Below, piece after piece: positions 1 through 6,805 of a stretch of DNA of 15,042 nt. The notes below the pieces were generated by a model. It saw nothing but the letters and a program-made list of their open reading frames with translations. It was not told the origin of the DNA and searched no databases. The translations under genes were made by a program, and so were the position numbers. This DNA is from an uncultured Clostridia bacterium (GTDB lineage Bacteria; Bacillota; Clostridia; Oscillospirales; Oscillospiraceae). The stretch covers positions 1 to 15,042 of the forward strand of contig CAMDZY010000017.1 in NCBI GenBank assembly GCA_945910975.1, in the 5' to 3' direction. The stretch's first letter is position 1. Each line of letters begins with the position of its first letter.

Positions 1-21
1 AAAACTTTTATGCAGGGTAAT

Positions 22-933
22 TTAATTGTGATAGGTAATGCCGCTGGGGTAGAAAAAGCGCAGTGCCTTGGGGACGATTTCAAAGGTGGCGTCCTTGGCC
101 ATCAGCAGCTCGCCGTCGAGGTTGACGTCGCTGTCGGTATCACAGTGGACAACCACGCGGCGGCAGCGGTAATGTTGGATAATGTCCGGGTAATCCTTGT
201 ATTTGCCCTCCTTATATTTGCCGATGATCTTGGCGGCGGTCAGGCGTGACACTTTTTTCACCAGCAGCACATCCATCAAGCCGTCGTCGGGTTCGGCGTC
301 CGGGGCGGCATAGAACCCGCCGCCGTACCAACGGCCGTTCGCGATGCAAATCATGGTTTGTTCATCGTCAATCACGGTGTCGTCGAGTTCCAGCACAAAA
401 TGCTGGTGCATCCCCTTGACAACGTTCACGCCGGCGGACAACAGGTACGCGCCGTGACCCGTGACGAGCGGAAGGCGCTTGTATTTGCTGACTTGCGTGC
501 CGATCCTGGCATCAAGTCCCATCGAGCAGATGTTGATGGAATAGTGACTGCCTTGGCAGCGAATCAAATCCAGCCGCGCTTCCTCGGCATCCAGCAGGCG
601 TGAGATATCGGAAAAGGCGGCGGGGTCGGAGAACATCCGAATAAAGTCGTTGCCGGAGCCGCAGGGCAGATGCGTGATTGCCACGTTGTCCGCACCGGCA
701 ACGCCGTTGACGACTTCATTTAATGTGCCGTCACCGCCGCAGGCGTAAATGCGCAGCTCCTCGCCGGTGAGGGCAGCGGCCTGCGCGATGCGGGTGCAGT
801 CGCCGGGCGCGCGGGACACCAGCACTTCATAGTTGACGCCTGCCGGCTCGCAGCGTTCACGGATGACGCCGGTCAGTTCGCCGGTGTGGTCGTATTTCCC
901 GGCTGCCGGATTGATGATAAACAAGTGCTTCAT
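22..933 (-). CDS. Diacylglycerol kinase family lipid kinase (YegS/DgkB/BmrU-like)
   Basis: A 303-residue cytosolic or membrane-associated lipid kinase of the DAGK catalytic family, which phosphorylates diacylglycerol or a related lipid with ATP and can recycle diacylglycerol during lipid and lipoteichoic acid metabolism. The N-terminal strand carries INPAAGK (residues 6-13). The nucleotide-binding signature GGDGTLNE lies at 66-73, GSGNDF at 92-97, and a C-terminal NLDGELL matches the conserved DGE of the family. Length is normal for the family. The ATG at 931-933 is preceded by a good Shine-Dalgarno (AAGGAGAG, minus strand, about 942-949), and the start overlaps the stop of the upstream methyltransferase gene (ATGA), suggesting translational coupling. 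It could equally be a multiple-substrate lipid kinase such as YegS or a sphingosine-kinase-like enzyme; the exact substrate cannot be read from the sequence. Confidence 0.93.
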   Translation of the reverse strand: MKHLFIINPAAGKYDHTGELTGVIRERCEPAGVNYEVLVSRAPGDCTRIAQAAALTGEELRIYACGGDGTLNEVVNGVAGADNVAITHLPCGSGNDFIRMFSDPAAFSDISRLLDAEEARLDLIRCQGSHYSINICSMGLDARIGTQVSKYKRLPLVTGHGAYLLSAGVNVVKGMHQHFVLELDDTVIDDEQTMICIANGRWYGGGFYAAPDAEPDDGLMDVLLVKKVSRLTAAKIIGKYKEGKYKDYPDIIQHYRCRRVVVHCDTDSDVNLDGELLMAKDATFEIVPKALRFFYPSGITYHN

Positions 934-2051
934 TTCTTTCTCTCCTTGTTATAGTACATATACACATTACACTGCAATCTTCCGTTGTACAGCTTGCGCT
1001 TTTTGGCGGCGGGTTTGCCGAAAAAGTGTTCAAATTCCGGCTCGGAGGAGATGATGTACTGGCTCCAGCCATCGGCAAAGCGCCAGTGACGTCCCATGTC
1101 GCGGTAAAGCCGCTGTGCGCTTCGCTGTTCCAGCATCCGCTCGCCGTAGGGCGGGTTGCACACGATCGTGCCGGTGGGGGCGGGAAGGGAAATTTTGGTG
1201 GCATCGGCTTCCTTAAATTCGATCCACTTGGAAACGCCGGCTTTTTTGGCGTTTTGAATGGCAATGCCCAAGGAATTTGGGTCGATGTCCGACCCCAGAA
1301 TGCGGTAATCGCCGCGATACTCCTTGTCCAAGGCTTCGGTGCGTGCCTGCTGCCACACGGTTTGGTCGAAAACCGGCCATTTTTGGGCGGCGAACGAACG
1401 GTTCAAGCCCGGCGCACGGTTCAGGGCAATCAGGGCGGCTTCAATGACGATGGTGCCGGAGCCGCAGAACGGATCCCAGAAGAAATCCCGCCCACGGTAG
1501 CGCGAGAGCGTGACCATGGCGGCCGCCATGGTTTCATGCAAGGGCGCTTCGTTGCCGACGGCGCGGTAGCCGCGCTTGTGCAGCGACACGCCGGAGGTGT
1601 CCAAGTAAAATTCGCACATATCCTTCATAATGGAAAAGCGCAGCGGGTAGACGCTTCCGGTTTCGGGCAGATGTTGCAGGCCGTAATGCTTTCCCAGCCG
1701 GTCGACCGCCGCTTTTTTCGCCACGGCTTGGCAGTCGGGCACGGAATGCAGCTGGCTGTCCAGGCTGTAGCCCTTCACCGGGAACACGCCGTCTTTTGGA
1801 ATCAGCTCCTCCAGCGCAATGGCCTTGACGCCCTGATATAGATCTTCAAAGCTGTGTACCTCAAATCTGCCCAGTACGATCATCACCCGTTCGCCCATGC
1901 GGCAGCAGAGGTTGGCGCGTGCCATGTCATTTGCATCGCCCGTGAAATAGACCCGCCGATCCTCCACACGCACCTGCTGCAAGCCCATTCTCCGCAGCTC
2001 ATCACCAACCAGTCCCTCCAGCCCGAACAGGCAGGGAATTACCATATTCAT
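930..2051 (-). CDS. THUMP-domain class I SAM-dependent RNA methyltransferase (RlmL/YpsC-like)
   Basis: A 373-residue RNA methyltransferase of the RlmL N-terminal-domain/YpsC family, expected to make N2-methylguanosine in 23S rRNA (G2445 in E. coli RlmL). An N-terminal ferredoxin-like plus THUMP region (about 1-155) binds RNA. The Rossmann methyltransferase part has the SAM-binding motif DPFCGSGT at 193-200, an acidic motif GSDIDPNS at about 253-260, and the catalytic NPPY at 299-302, typical of guanine-N2 methyltransferases. The frame stays open to an upstream ATG at 2094-2096, but that codon lies between the -35 and -10 elements of the predicted promoter and cannot be in the message. The ATG at 2049-2051 has AGGAG eight bases upstream (2060-2064) and is preferred. 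It lacks the second (RlmK) domain of the E. coli fusion, as is usual in Firmicutes. Its stop overlaps the start of the lipid kinase gene by four bases. Confidence 0.93.
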   Translation of the reverse strand: MNMVIPCLFGLEGLVGDELRRMGLQQVRVEDRRVYFTGDANDMARANLCCRMGERVMIVLGRFEVHSFEDLYQGVKAIALEELIPKDGVFPVKGYSLDSQLHSVPDCQAVAKKAAVDRLGKHYGLQHLPETGSVYPLRFSIMKDMCEFYLDTSGVSLHKRGYRAVGNEAPLHETMAAAMVTLSRYRGRDFFWDPFCGSGTIVIEAALIALNRAPGLNRSFAAQKWPVFDQTVWQQARTEALDKEYRGDYRILGSDIDPNSLGIAIQNAKKAGVSKWIEFKEADATKISLPAPTGTIVCNPPYGERMLEQRSAQRLYRDMGRHWRFADGWSQYIISSEPEFEHFFGKPAAKKRKLYNGRLQCNVYMYYNKERKK

Positions 2052-2084
2052 CCCAAGCTCTCCTTTTGCACCGTATTTACAAAT

Positions 2085-2113
2085 ATTATACTGCATATTC
2101 TACAAAATGGCAA
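2085..2113 (-). promoter_or_regulatory. Sigma-A-type promoter for the rlmL-like/lipid kinase operon
   Basis: On the minus strand, TTGCCA (2108-2113), a 17-base spacer and a perfect TATAAT (2085-2090). Transcription would start near 2078, leaving a leader of about 27 nt with the Shine-Dalgarno at 2060-2064. It excludes the upstream ATG at 2094-2096 as a start. Confidence 0.75.
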
Positions 2114-2136
2114 TGAAATTTTCTATCAAGCAGGGA

Positions 2137-2169
2137 TTGACTTTTTCGGCGGATCGTGTAAGATATAAT
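2137..2169 (+). promoter_or_regulatory. Candidate promoter for the NfeD-SPFH operon
   Basis: TTGACT at 2137-2142 is followed 16 bases later by TAAGAT (2159-2164) and 21 bases later by a perfect TATAAT (2164-2169). The spacing to the better -10 is too long, so which hexamers act is unclear. It sits just upstream of the NfeD gene in the divergent intergenic region and is the only good candidate there. Confidence 0.45.
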
Positions 2170-2188
2170 TTATAAGGGGGTATGAAAA

Positions 2189-2635
2189 ATGGAGCATGAA
2201 ATGCTGGCATGGTTTCTGGCAATGCTGTTATTTGCAATTTTAGAGGCCAGCACAGCAAGTCTGGTTTCCGTTTGGTTTATCATTGGCGCATTTTCGGCGC
2301 TGATCTCCACCATGTGTGGAGCGCCGCTGTGGATGCAGCTGGTGATTTTCTTCGGTGTGTCCATCCTCACGCTGCTGTGCGTGCGGCCGCTGATGAAAAA
2401 ACAGAACCAGGAAAAAGCCATTGCAACCAATGCCGACAGCAGCATTGGAAAAATCGCCGTTGTAACAGAGCGCATCGACAATATCCACGCCACCGGTGCG
2501 GTGAAGGTCGGCAGCGTTGTGTGGACGGCACGCAGTGAAAGCGGCGCCGTGATCGAGCCGGAAGCACTGGTTGTGGTGCGCCGGATCGAGGGCGTGAAGC
2601 TGTATGTGGAGCCGCAGCCGGCTCCGGTAAAATAA
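2189..2635 (+). CDS. Short NfeD-like membrane protein with C-terminal OB fold
   Basis: A 148-residue integral membrane protein of the short NfeD class, which lacks the ClpP-like serine protease domain of long NfeD. Three hydrophobic segments fill about residues 5-68. The soluble C-terminal part (about 82-142: SIGKIAVV, TGAVKVGSVVWTA, a final valine-rich strand) matches the NfeD OB-like beta barrel. Members of this class are typically encoded beside stomatin/SPFH genes and form membrane-microdomain complexes with them, and here the SPFH gene follows after 9 bp. The ATG at 2189 has AAGGGGG (2174-2180) eight bases upstream. An earlier ATG at 2182 is out of frame and opens only a five-codon frame. 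Role in membrane organisation is inferred from family and context. Confidence 0.9.
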   Translation: MEHEMLAWFLAMLLFAILEASTASLVSVWFIIGAFSALISTMCGAPLWMQLVIFFGVSILTLLCVRPLMKKQNQEKAIATNADSSIGKIAVVTERIDNIHATGAVKVGSVVWTARSESGAVIEPEALVVVRRIEGVKLYVEPQPAPVK

Positions 2636-2644
2636 GGAGGAAAT

Positions 2645-3586
2645 ATGGAAAATTTATTTATAGCTGCCGCATCCGAGCCGATTTCATTCACCGCCGTGAT
2701 CATAATCGCCGTGATCGTTCTGGTGCTGATCGCTGTGGTGCGCAACATCCGCATTGTCCAGCAGTCGCAGGCCGTTGTGGTCGAGCGCCTTGGCGCGTTC
2801 CGCGCCGTTTGGGGCGTCGGTATGCACTTTAAGGTGCCGTTCATTGAACGCGTTGCCAAGCGTGTTAGTCTGAAGGAGCAGGTCTTGGACTACCCGCCCC
2901 AGCCCGTTATCACCAAGGATAACGTCACCATGCAGATCGACACGGTCGTGTATTTCCAGATCACAGACCCGAAAATGTATACTTACGGTGTAGAATCCCC
3001 CATGCAGGCCATGGAAACCCTGACCGCGACCACCTTGCGTAACATCATCGGCGATCTGGAGCTTGACCAGACCCTGACCAGCCGCGATGTGATCAACGTG
3101 AAAATGCGTGCCATTCTCGACGAAGTGACAGACCCGTGGGGCATCAAGGTCAACCGCGTGGAGCTGAAGAACATCCTGCCGCCGGCGGACATTCAGAACT
3201 CCATGGAAAAGCAGATGAAGGCCGAACGCGACCGCCGTCAGGCCATCCTGCAGGCCGAGGGCAAAAAGCACTCCGAAATTCTGGTCGCCGAGGGCGAAAA
3301 GGAAGCCGCCATTCTCCGCGCCGACGCGGAAAAGCAGGCAGCCATCCTCCGCGCACAGGGCGAAGCCGAGGGCATTCTCGCCGTGCAGAAGGCCATGGCC
3401 GAATCCCTGCACCTGCTGAACGAAGCCTGCCCGAACGATCAGGTCATTAAGCTGAAAGCGCTGGAAACCATGCGCGAGGTTGCCAACGGCAAGGCAACCA
3501 AAATCATCATCCCCAGCGAAATCCAAGGCCTTGCCGGTCTGGCAGAGGGCTTGGTGGAATCGGTCAAGGAGCCGAAAGCCGAATAA
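2645..3586 (+). CDS. SPFH/Band 7 (stomatin/prohibitin, QmcA-like) membrane protein
   Basis: A 313-residue member of the SPFH superfamily. One N-terminal transmembrane helix (about residues 13-33) precedes the SPFH domain (about 36-200), which includes the signature stretch VVERLGAFRAVWGVGMHFKVPF and the late motif WGIKVNRVELKNILPP. A charged Ala/Glu/Lys coiled-coil region follows (about 200-255, with the repeated AAILRA pattern), then a C-terminal tail containing IIIPSEIQGLAGL. Such proteins oligomerise at the inner membrane and scaffold microdomains or regulate membrane proteases. AAGGAGG at 2634-2640 overlaps the stop of the NfeD gene and lies four bases before the ATG, a tight operon pair with NfeD. 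The bidirectional terminator at 3607-3646 ends the unit. The partner protease or lipid cannot be inferred from the sequence. Confidence 0.95.
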   Translation: MENLFIAAASEPISFTAVIIIAVIVLVLIAVVRNIRIVQQSQAVVVERLGAFRAVWGVGMHFKVPFIERVAKRVSLKEQVLDYPPQPVITKDNVTMQIDTVVYFQITDPKMYTYGVESPMQAMETLTATTLRNIIGDLELDQTLTSRDVINVKMRAILDEVTDPWGIKVNRVELKNILPPADIQNSMEKQMKAERDRRQAILQAEGKKHSEILVAEGEKEAAILRADAEKQAAILRAQGEAEGILAVQKAMAESLHLLNEACPNDQVIKLKALETMREVANGKATKIIIPSEIQGLAGLAEGLVESVKEPKAE

Positions 3587-3606
3587 TTACAGAACCAGAC
3601 AACAAA

Positions 3607-3646
3607 AGCGGAGAATCCCGAAAGTGGGATTCTCCGCTGTGTTTTT
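3607..3646. terminator. Bidirectional rho-independent terminator
   Basis: A perfect 13-bp stem (AGCGGAGAATCCC 3607-3619 with GGGATTCTCCGCT 3626-3638) and a 6-base loop, followed by TGTGTTTTT on the plus strand. On the minus strand the same stem is followed by TTTTGTTGT. It lies between two convergent transcripts and can serve both. Confidence 0.9.
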
Positions 3647-3667
3647 ATGGATTTGTCGGATTAGACT

Positions 3668-4351
3668 TTAGATGATTTTATCCAGGGACAGGCAGAACCG
3701 CATGAGTACGGTCGCGACCTGTGCGCGGGTGGCGGGGTAGCGCGCGTAGAGGTAAGTACCGTTGCTTGTGCGGCTGCCGCTGATGTAACCGTTTTCCACG
3801 CACCACTGCATATCCTGCAACGCCCAGTCGGCGATGTTTCTGGCATCAGGGAATTGGCTCAGGGCTGCGGTTCCATTCCCCGACACAGGAAGCCCGATAT
3901 ACCGAGCATAGCGAGCCAAAACGGCTGCCAATTCTTGGCGGGTGATGGCGCGGTTCGGGTAAAACTCACCGTAGTAAATATCGTTGCCGTCGGCTGTTTC
4001 GCTCGGTGCGACGTTACCGTGCACGATGGAGTTTGCACTTGCCCAACTTACGGCATCGGCATACCATGCGCCCTCCGGAACATCCAAAAATTCCACGTTC
4101 CCCTTCTCAATGGGACGCCCGGCATGGCGCCACAATACCGCGACCAGCATTGCACGTGTCATCTGCGAATTGGGCGCGAAATGGGTTTGATCCACACCGA
4201 AGAACAACCTTTCACCTATCGCATACGAGACGCTGGCGTTGTACCAAGCATTCGCAGGCACATCAACGAATGCACCCGCCGCCATCGCCGGAACGGATAC
4301 CGTACCGAAAACGAGGGCAATACCAAGCAATAATGCAATGAAACGTTTCAT
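3668..4351 (-). CDS. Small secreted protein consisting of three SLH domains
   Basis: A 227-residue exported protein. The N-terminal signal peptide (MKRFIALLLGIALVFG..., cleavage near AMA-AG) is followed almost directly by three S-layer homology domains: about 27-70 (FVDVPANAWYNASV ... MTRAMLVAVLWR), 87-145 (FLDVPEGAWYADAV ... ITRQELAAVLARYA) and 165-225 (FPDARNIADWALQD ... TRAQVATVLMRF). SLH domains bind pyruvylated secondary cell wall polymer, so this should be a wall-attached protein. No other domain is visible, so it could be a minimal S-layer component or a competitor for SLH sites. Two ATGs are adjacent. The second (4349-4351) lies six bases from GGAGGA (4358-4363) and is preferred; starting at 4354 gives 228 residues. 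It follows the SLH-protease gene by 11-14 bp with its ribosome binding site in the gap, so the two form an operon. Confidence 0.9.
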   Translation of the reverse strand: MKRFIALLLGIALVFGTVSVPAMAAGAFVDVPANAWYNASVSYAIGERLFFGVDQTHFAPNSQMTRAMLVAVLWRHAGRPIEKGNVEFLDVPEGAWYADAVSWASANSIVHGNVAPSETADGNDIYYGEFYPNRAITRQELAAVLARYARYIGLPVSGNGTAALSQFPDARNIADWALQDMQWCVENGYISGSRTSNGTYLYARYPATRAQVATVLMRFCLSLDKII

Positions 4352-4365
4352 CATAATTCCTCCAT

Positions 4366-6129
4366 TCAGTCAATTGTTAGGGTTATTGTACTATGACCCT
4401 CTGTGTTATCCTCAATGCTTCCCTCAGTATATTCTCCGCTGCTTAGCGCGCAGAACGATGATACCTGTACACCCTCTGCCCCTGCGCACGAAAAGCGTGA
4501 ACTCGAGTCAGTAAGGATCAAGAAAGTGCATGGTTCGTATTCATCAGAGGGAATAAAGTTTATTCCATAAACCGGAAGACTACCTGAATTTTCTCCTGCC
4601 GATAGATTAAATGTCTTGCCAGACGCATTTGTAATCGTAAAATCGCCGGTCGTGCATACCTGCAGCATTACGTGCTCTTCTAATATGCTTCCGCTTGCAG
4701 TCGGTTCATTGTCGTAACCATCTATATCCAGTTTTCTGAACTTGGAAAAATCACTTTGGAATTTGCAAACACCGACAACTTCGTGAACGGTCTTTCCTTT
4801 GCTTGTATATACGAGCTGTCCAGTCCATCCATCTGAACCCGTTGTAATTTGAAGCCAGCGAGTTTCATTAGTTGTTCTGTTGTCGTATATTGCAACCTTA
4901 TATCCATATGAGGTTTTGATAGGTTTTCCATATGCTACCACAGCGTGGAACCCAGTATTTGAGTCTATATCACGGGTAAGCTCGTAAGAGAAAATACCCA
5001 AACCGCCATGTTCAAGTTTGAGTACAGTTTCTTTTAAGCCTCTATCCGTGTCTATGTAGTACACCCAGTCTTGAATGCTCGGCACATACCACGAATGCTG
5101 ATACATATTGATTTTGCTTTCAACCTCAGAAATTTGCTTTGAAGTATCCTGGAAATCACGAGTTAGAATGTGCTTCGAGTTTGTCAGGGCATTTGGAGCT
5201 GGAATGTCGTGAATTGTTTTTACATTATTGCAACAATTCCCATTCAAATCAATTGTACCATTCATGTCGAGTACCGCTGCAACTGACATACCAAAACACG
5301 AACCACCACATTTTTTGGCCGCTACCTCATTAATTTTTTCTTTGTTAACACCCTCACTTTGTGCTGTGGTTTTCAACAGATTCCAATCATCTGCGGACAT
5401 TAAGTAGGTCGTGTTATGGTTGCTTACCAAGTGCGTAGATGCATTACGAAAAGAGAAGGCATCCCTTGAGTTTTTGAACCCTTCGACGTTTTTGATAATA
5501 CGCGCCGTAAACAAAGCACAATCCTTTCTGTTTTCCAACAGTTTGGGCTCAATTGGTTCGGTTAAAGTAGTGCGGGATAATACTCCGTACTCATATGCCC
5601 ATGCGATTGGTTCGCGCGCATATTTTGAAACAGAACTATAATCAACTGCTCGAGTTATATTCTCATCATATGTTAGTGAATAACCTTTATGCCTTGCGTA
5701 TCGGTATATGAATGAAATATACTGTTCACGCGTTACCGTGCCATTGGGTTTAAATGTTGTGGATGTTATGCCGGAAGCAATGTTATTAGCCACTGCCCAG
5801 CCGAGTGCATTATAATAATATGCTGTTTTAGATACATCTGTGAAAGCGTTCGCTTGATTATAGGTACCGTTATCCCCGGAAATGCGATATAGCACGGTAA
5901 TAGCCATTGCCCTTGTTAACGATTCGTTTGGGGAAAACAGTGTTTGTGTCGTTCCGAACATGATACCGTTATCGCTAACATAATTGATTGCATCAAGATA
6001 ATATTCTCCGATACTAATAGGTACATCGGAAAAGTGTGCTGCTAGGGAAGTGACATTGACGCCCATTAGTATGCTGAATACCAATATAAGCGCAATTAGG
6101 GTTCTTAGAGAATGTTTCATAGTTTGCAT
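4366..6129 (-). CDS. Secreted SLH-domain protein with papain-like cysteine peptidase domain
   Basis: A 587-residue exported protein. A signal peptide (about 1-31, ending SLAA) is followed by three SLH domains: 33-83 (FSDVPISIGEYYLD ... LTRAMAITVLYR), 96-146 (FTDVSKTAYYYNAL ... VTREQYISFIYRYA) and a diverged one at about 163-213. The remainder looks like a papain-fold peptidase: CGGSCFGMS with the presumed nucleophile Cys278, GFHAVVAYG with His395, and IYDNR with Asp416/Asn417, in the order Cys-His-Asp/Asn of clan CA enzymes. The C-terminal 120 residues are unassigned. The likely role is a wall-bound protease or peptidase-like binding protein; activity is inference. The gene is AT-richer than its neighbours and uses more A/T-ending codons, which suggests acquisition. 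The ATG at 6127-6129 is chosen because a strong Shine-Dalgarno is bridged to it by a hairpin; the ATG at 6118-6120 has no ribosome binding site of its own. Confidence 0.85.
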   Translation of the reverse strand: MQTMKHSLRTLIALILVFSILMGVNVTSLAAHFSDVPISIGEYYLDAINYVSDNGIMFGTTQTLFSPNESLTRAMAITVLYRISGDNGTYNQANAFTDVSKTAYYYNALGWAVANNIASGITSTTFKPNGTVTREQYISFIYRYARHKGYSLTYDENITRAVDYSSVSKYAREPIAWAYEYGVLSRTTLTEPIEPKLLENRKDCALFTARIIKNVEGFKNSRDAFSFRNASTHLVSNHNTTYLMSADDWNLLKTTAQSEGVNKEKINEVAAKKCGGSCFGMSVAAVLDMNGTIDLNGNCCNNVKTIHDIPAPNALTNSKHILTRDFQDTSKQISEVESKINMYQHSWYVPSIQDWVYYIDTDRGLKETVLKLEHGGLGIFSYELTRDIDSNTGFHAVVAYGKPIKTSYGYKVAIYDNRTTNETRWLQITTGSDGWTGQLVYTSKGKTVHEVVGVCKFQSDFSKFRKLDIDGYDNEPTASGSILEEHVMLQVCTTGDFTITNASGKTFNLSAGENSGSLPVYGINFIPSDEYEPCTFLILTDSSSRFSCAGAEGVQVSSFCALSSGEYTEGSIEDNTEGHSTITLTID

Positions 6130-6169
6130 AATAAAAACCGCTTCTAAAGAGGCCTTTATTACCTCCCTT
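6130..6169 (-). promoter_or_regulatory. Shine-Dalgarno separated from AUG by a 31-nt hairpin
   Basis: On the minus strand, AAGGGAGGT (6161-6169) is followed at once by a hairpin filling 6160-6130, and the ATG begins at 6129. The 14-position stem pairs AATAAAGGCCTCTT with AAGCGGTTTTTATT across a TAG loop, with two G-U pairs and one mismatch. Folding would bring a near-perfect Shine-Dalgarno next to the AUG, which is otherwise about 31 bases away. The upper stem plus T5 could alternatively act as a weak attenuator. Confidence 0.6.
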
Positions 6170-6222
6170 CATAAAGTGTTGACAGTTTATTGGTGGAACG
6201 TTATGTTTTTTAGATCGGCAGT

Positions 6223-6240
6223 AAAAAGTCACCTCGCTTT
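6223..6240 (-). repeat. 18-bp direct repeat, copy proximal to the gene
   Basis: Reads AAAGCGAGGTGACTTTTT on the minus strand, identical to the copy at 6334-6351, 111 bp away. Similarity continues weakly on the downstream side (CTGCCG against GCCGCT). Both copies fall inside the predicted minus-strand leader. Confidence 0.85.
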
Positions 6241-6259
6241 TTTCTTACTTCATTAAATT

Positions 6260-6384
6260 GGCAATTCGTCTTCCCCAACATTATGTTTTACTTAGGGAAA
6301 TCAATGGGTAAATTTTCCGTGAAGAACAGCGGCAAAAAGTCACCTCGCTTTCTTGTGCGTATTCGTGTTGCTTTCCGAATTGCC
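6260..6384. repeat. 125-bp interval bounded by 9-bp inverted repeats
   Basis: GGCAATTCG at 6260-6268 and its complement CGAATTGCC at 6376-6384, with looser matching outside (ATTAAATT against ATTCATTT). It could be a MITE-like insertion or part of the leader RNA fold. No target-site duplication is evident. Confidence 0.35.
6334..6351 (-). repeat. 18-bp direct repeat, copy distal to the gene
   Basis: Identical on the minus strand to the copy at 6223-6240. It lies inside the interval bounded by the 9-bp inverted repeat at 6260-6268 and 6376-6384. Confidence 0.85.
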
Positions 6385-6425
6385 CAAATGAATGATTAGA
6401 TATATTTCACTAACTATAATAAAGT

Positions 6426-6469
6426 TAGATGATAGGAGCAAGGGGGGAGTGGGATGTAATTATCATCTA
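6426..6469. repeat. 9-bp inverted repeat near the predicted leader start
   Basis: TAGATGATA at 6426-6434 pairs with TATCATCTA at 6461-6469 across a 26-base spacer rich in G on the plus strand (C-rich in the minus-strand RNA). A further 6-bp inverted repeat, CTAACT/AGTTAG (6410-6415/6423-6428), overlaps its left arm, so two mutually exclusive hairpins are possible at the start of the minus-strand leader. Confidence 0.5.
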
Positions 6470-6486
6470 TACTATGTTATAGCATT

Positions 6487-6515
6487 ATAATACGATGTTT
6501 GAAATATAAAGTCAA
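6487..6515 (-). promoter_or_regulatory. Sigma-A-type promoter (proximal) for the SLH operon
   Basis: On the minus strand, TTGACT (6510-6515), 17-base spacer, TATTAT (6487-6492). The predicted start near 6480 would give a leader of about 350 nt ahead of the SLH-protease ATG. Confidence 0.7.
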
Positions 6516-6556
6516 TACTTTCTTTGAAAATAATACCATTATTTTTTGCCGTTTAC

Positions 6557-6585
6557 ATTATATCACGCATTGCGGGCGTTTTCAA
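6557..6585 (-). promoter_or_regulatory. Sigma-A-type promoter (distal) for the SLH operon
   Basis: On the minus strand, TTGAAA (6580-6585), 17-base spacer and a perfect TATAAT (6557-6562) preceded by TGA, giving an extended -10 (TGATATAAT). This is the best minus-strand promoter match in the window, 70 bp upstream of the proximal one. Confidence 0.7.
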
Positions 6586-6647
6586 CAATTCATGACACGG
6601 CGCGGATTCGCGGAGAATCAATTCGAAAGCGATTTGCAAAAAACCTA

Positions 6648-6675
6648 TTGACGATCTGCCTGATTCAAATAATAT
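6648..6675 (+). promoter_or_regulatory. Candidate upstream promoter for the PrsA-like gene
   Basis: TTGACG (6648-6653), 16-base spacer, TAATAT (6670-6675). It lies about 190 bp before the ATG and would add a longer leader than the proximal candidate at 6777-6805. Confidence 0.35.
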
Positions 6676-6776
6676 AAACAACAGAACCTCCCACACCTTT
6701 GCGCGCCCTTGTGCAAACGCCCACGCGAACACGAAAAATATTTTCAAATAATTTACAAGTTACCGAAATTGCCCGG

Positions 6777-6805
6777 TTGCAAAAGGCGGGAAAACGTGTT
6801 AAACT
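6777..6805 (+). promoter_or_regulatory. Promoter for the PrsA-like foldase gene
   Basis: TTGCAA (6777-6782), 17-base spacer, TAAACT (6800-6805) preceded by TGT, an extended -10. The start near 6812 argues against the in-frame TTG at 6817 as initiator and supports the ATG at 6862. Confidence 0.6.

Noticed and set aside
2052..2096. N-terminal extension of the RNA methyltransferase by 15 codons
   Set aside because: The upstream ATG lies between the predicted -35 and -10 and therefore upstream of the transcript start; the inner ATG has a proper ribosome binding site.
2684..3526. A 280-codon minus-strand open frame opposite the SPFH gene
   Set aside because: Shadow of a well-recognised gene, with no ribosome binding site and no plausible product.
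6553..6747. Short minus-strand open frame in the intergenic region (64 codons)
   Set aside because: It starts at TTG with no ribosome binding site, overlaps promoter elements and has no recognisable features.
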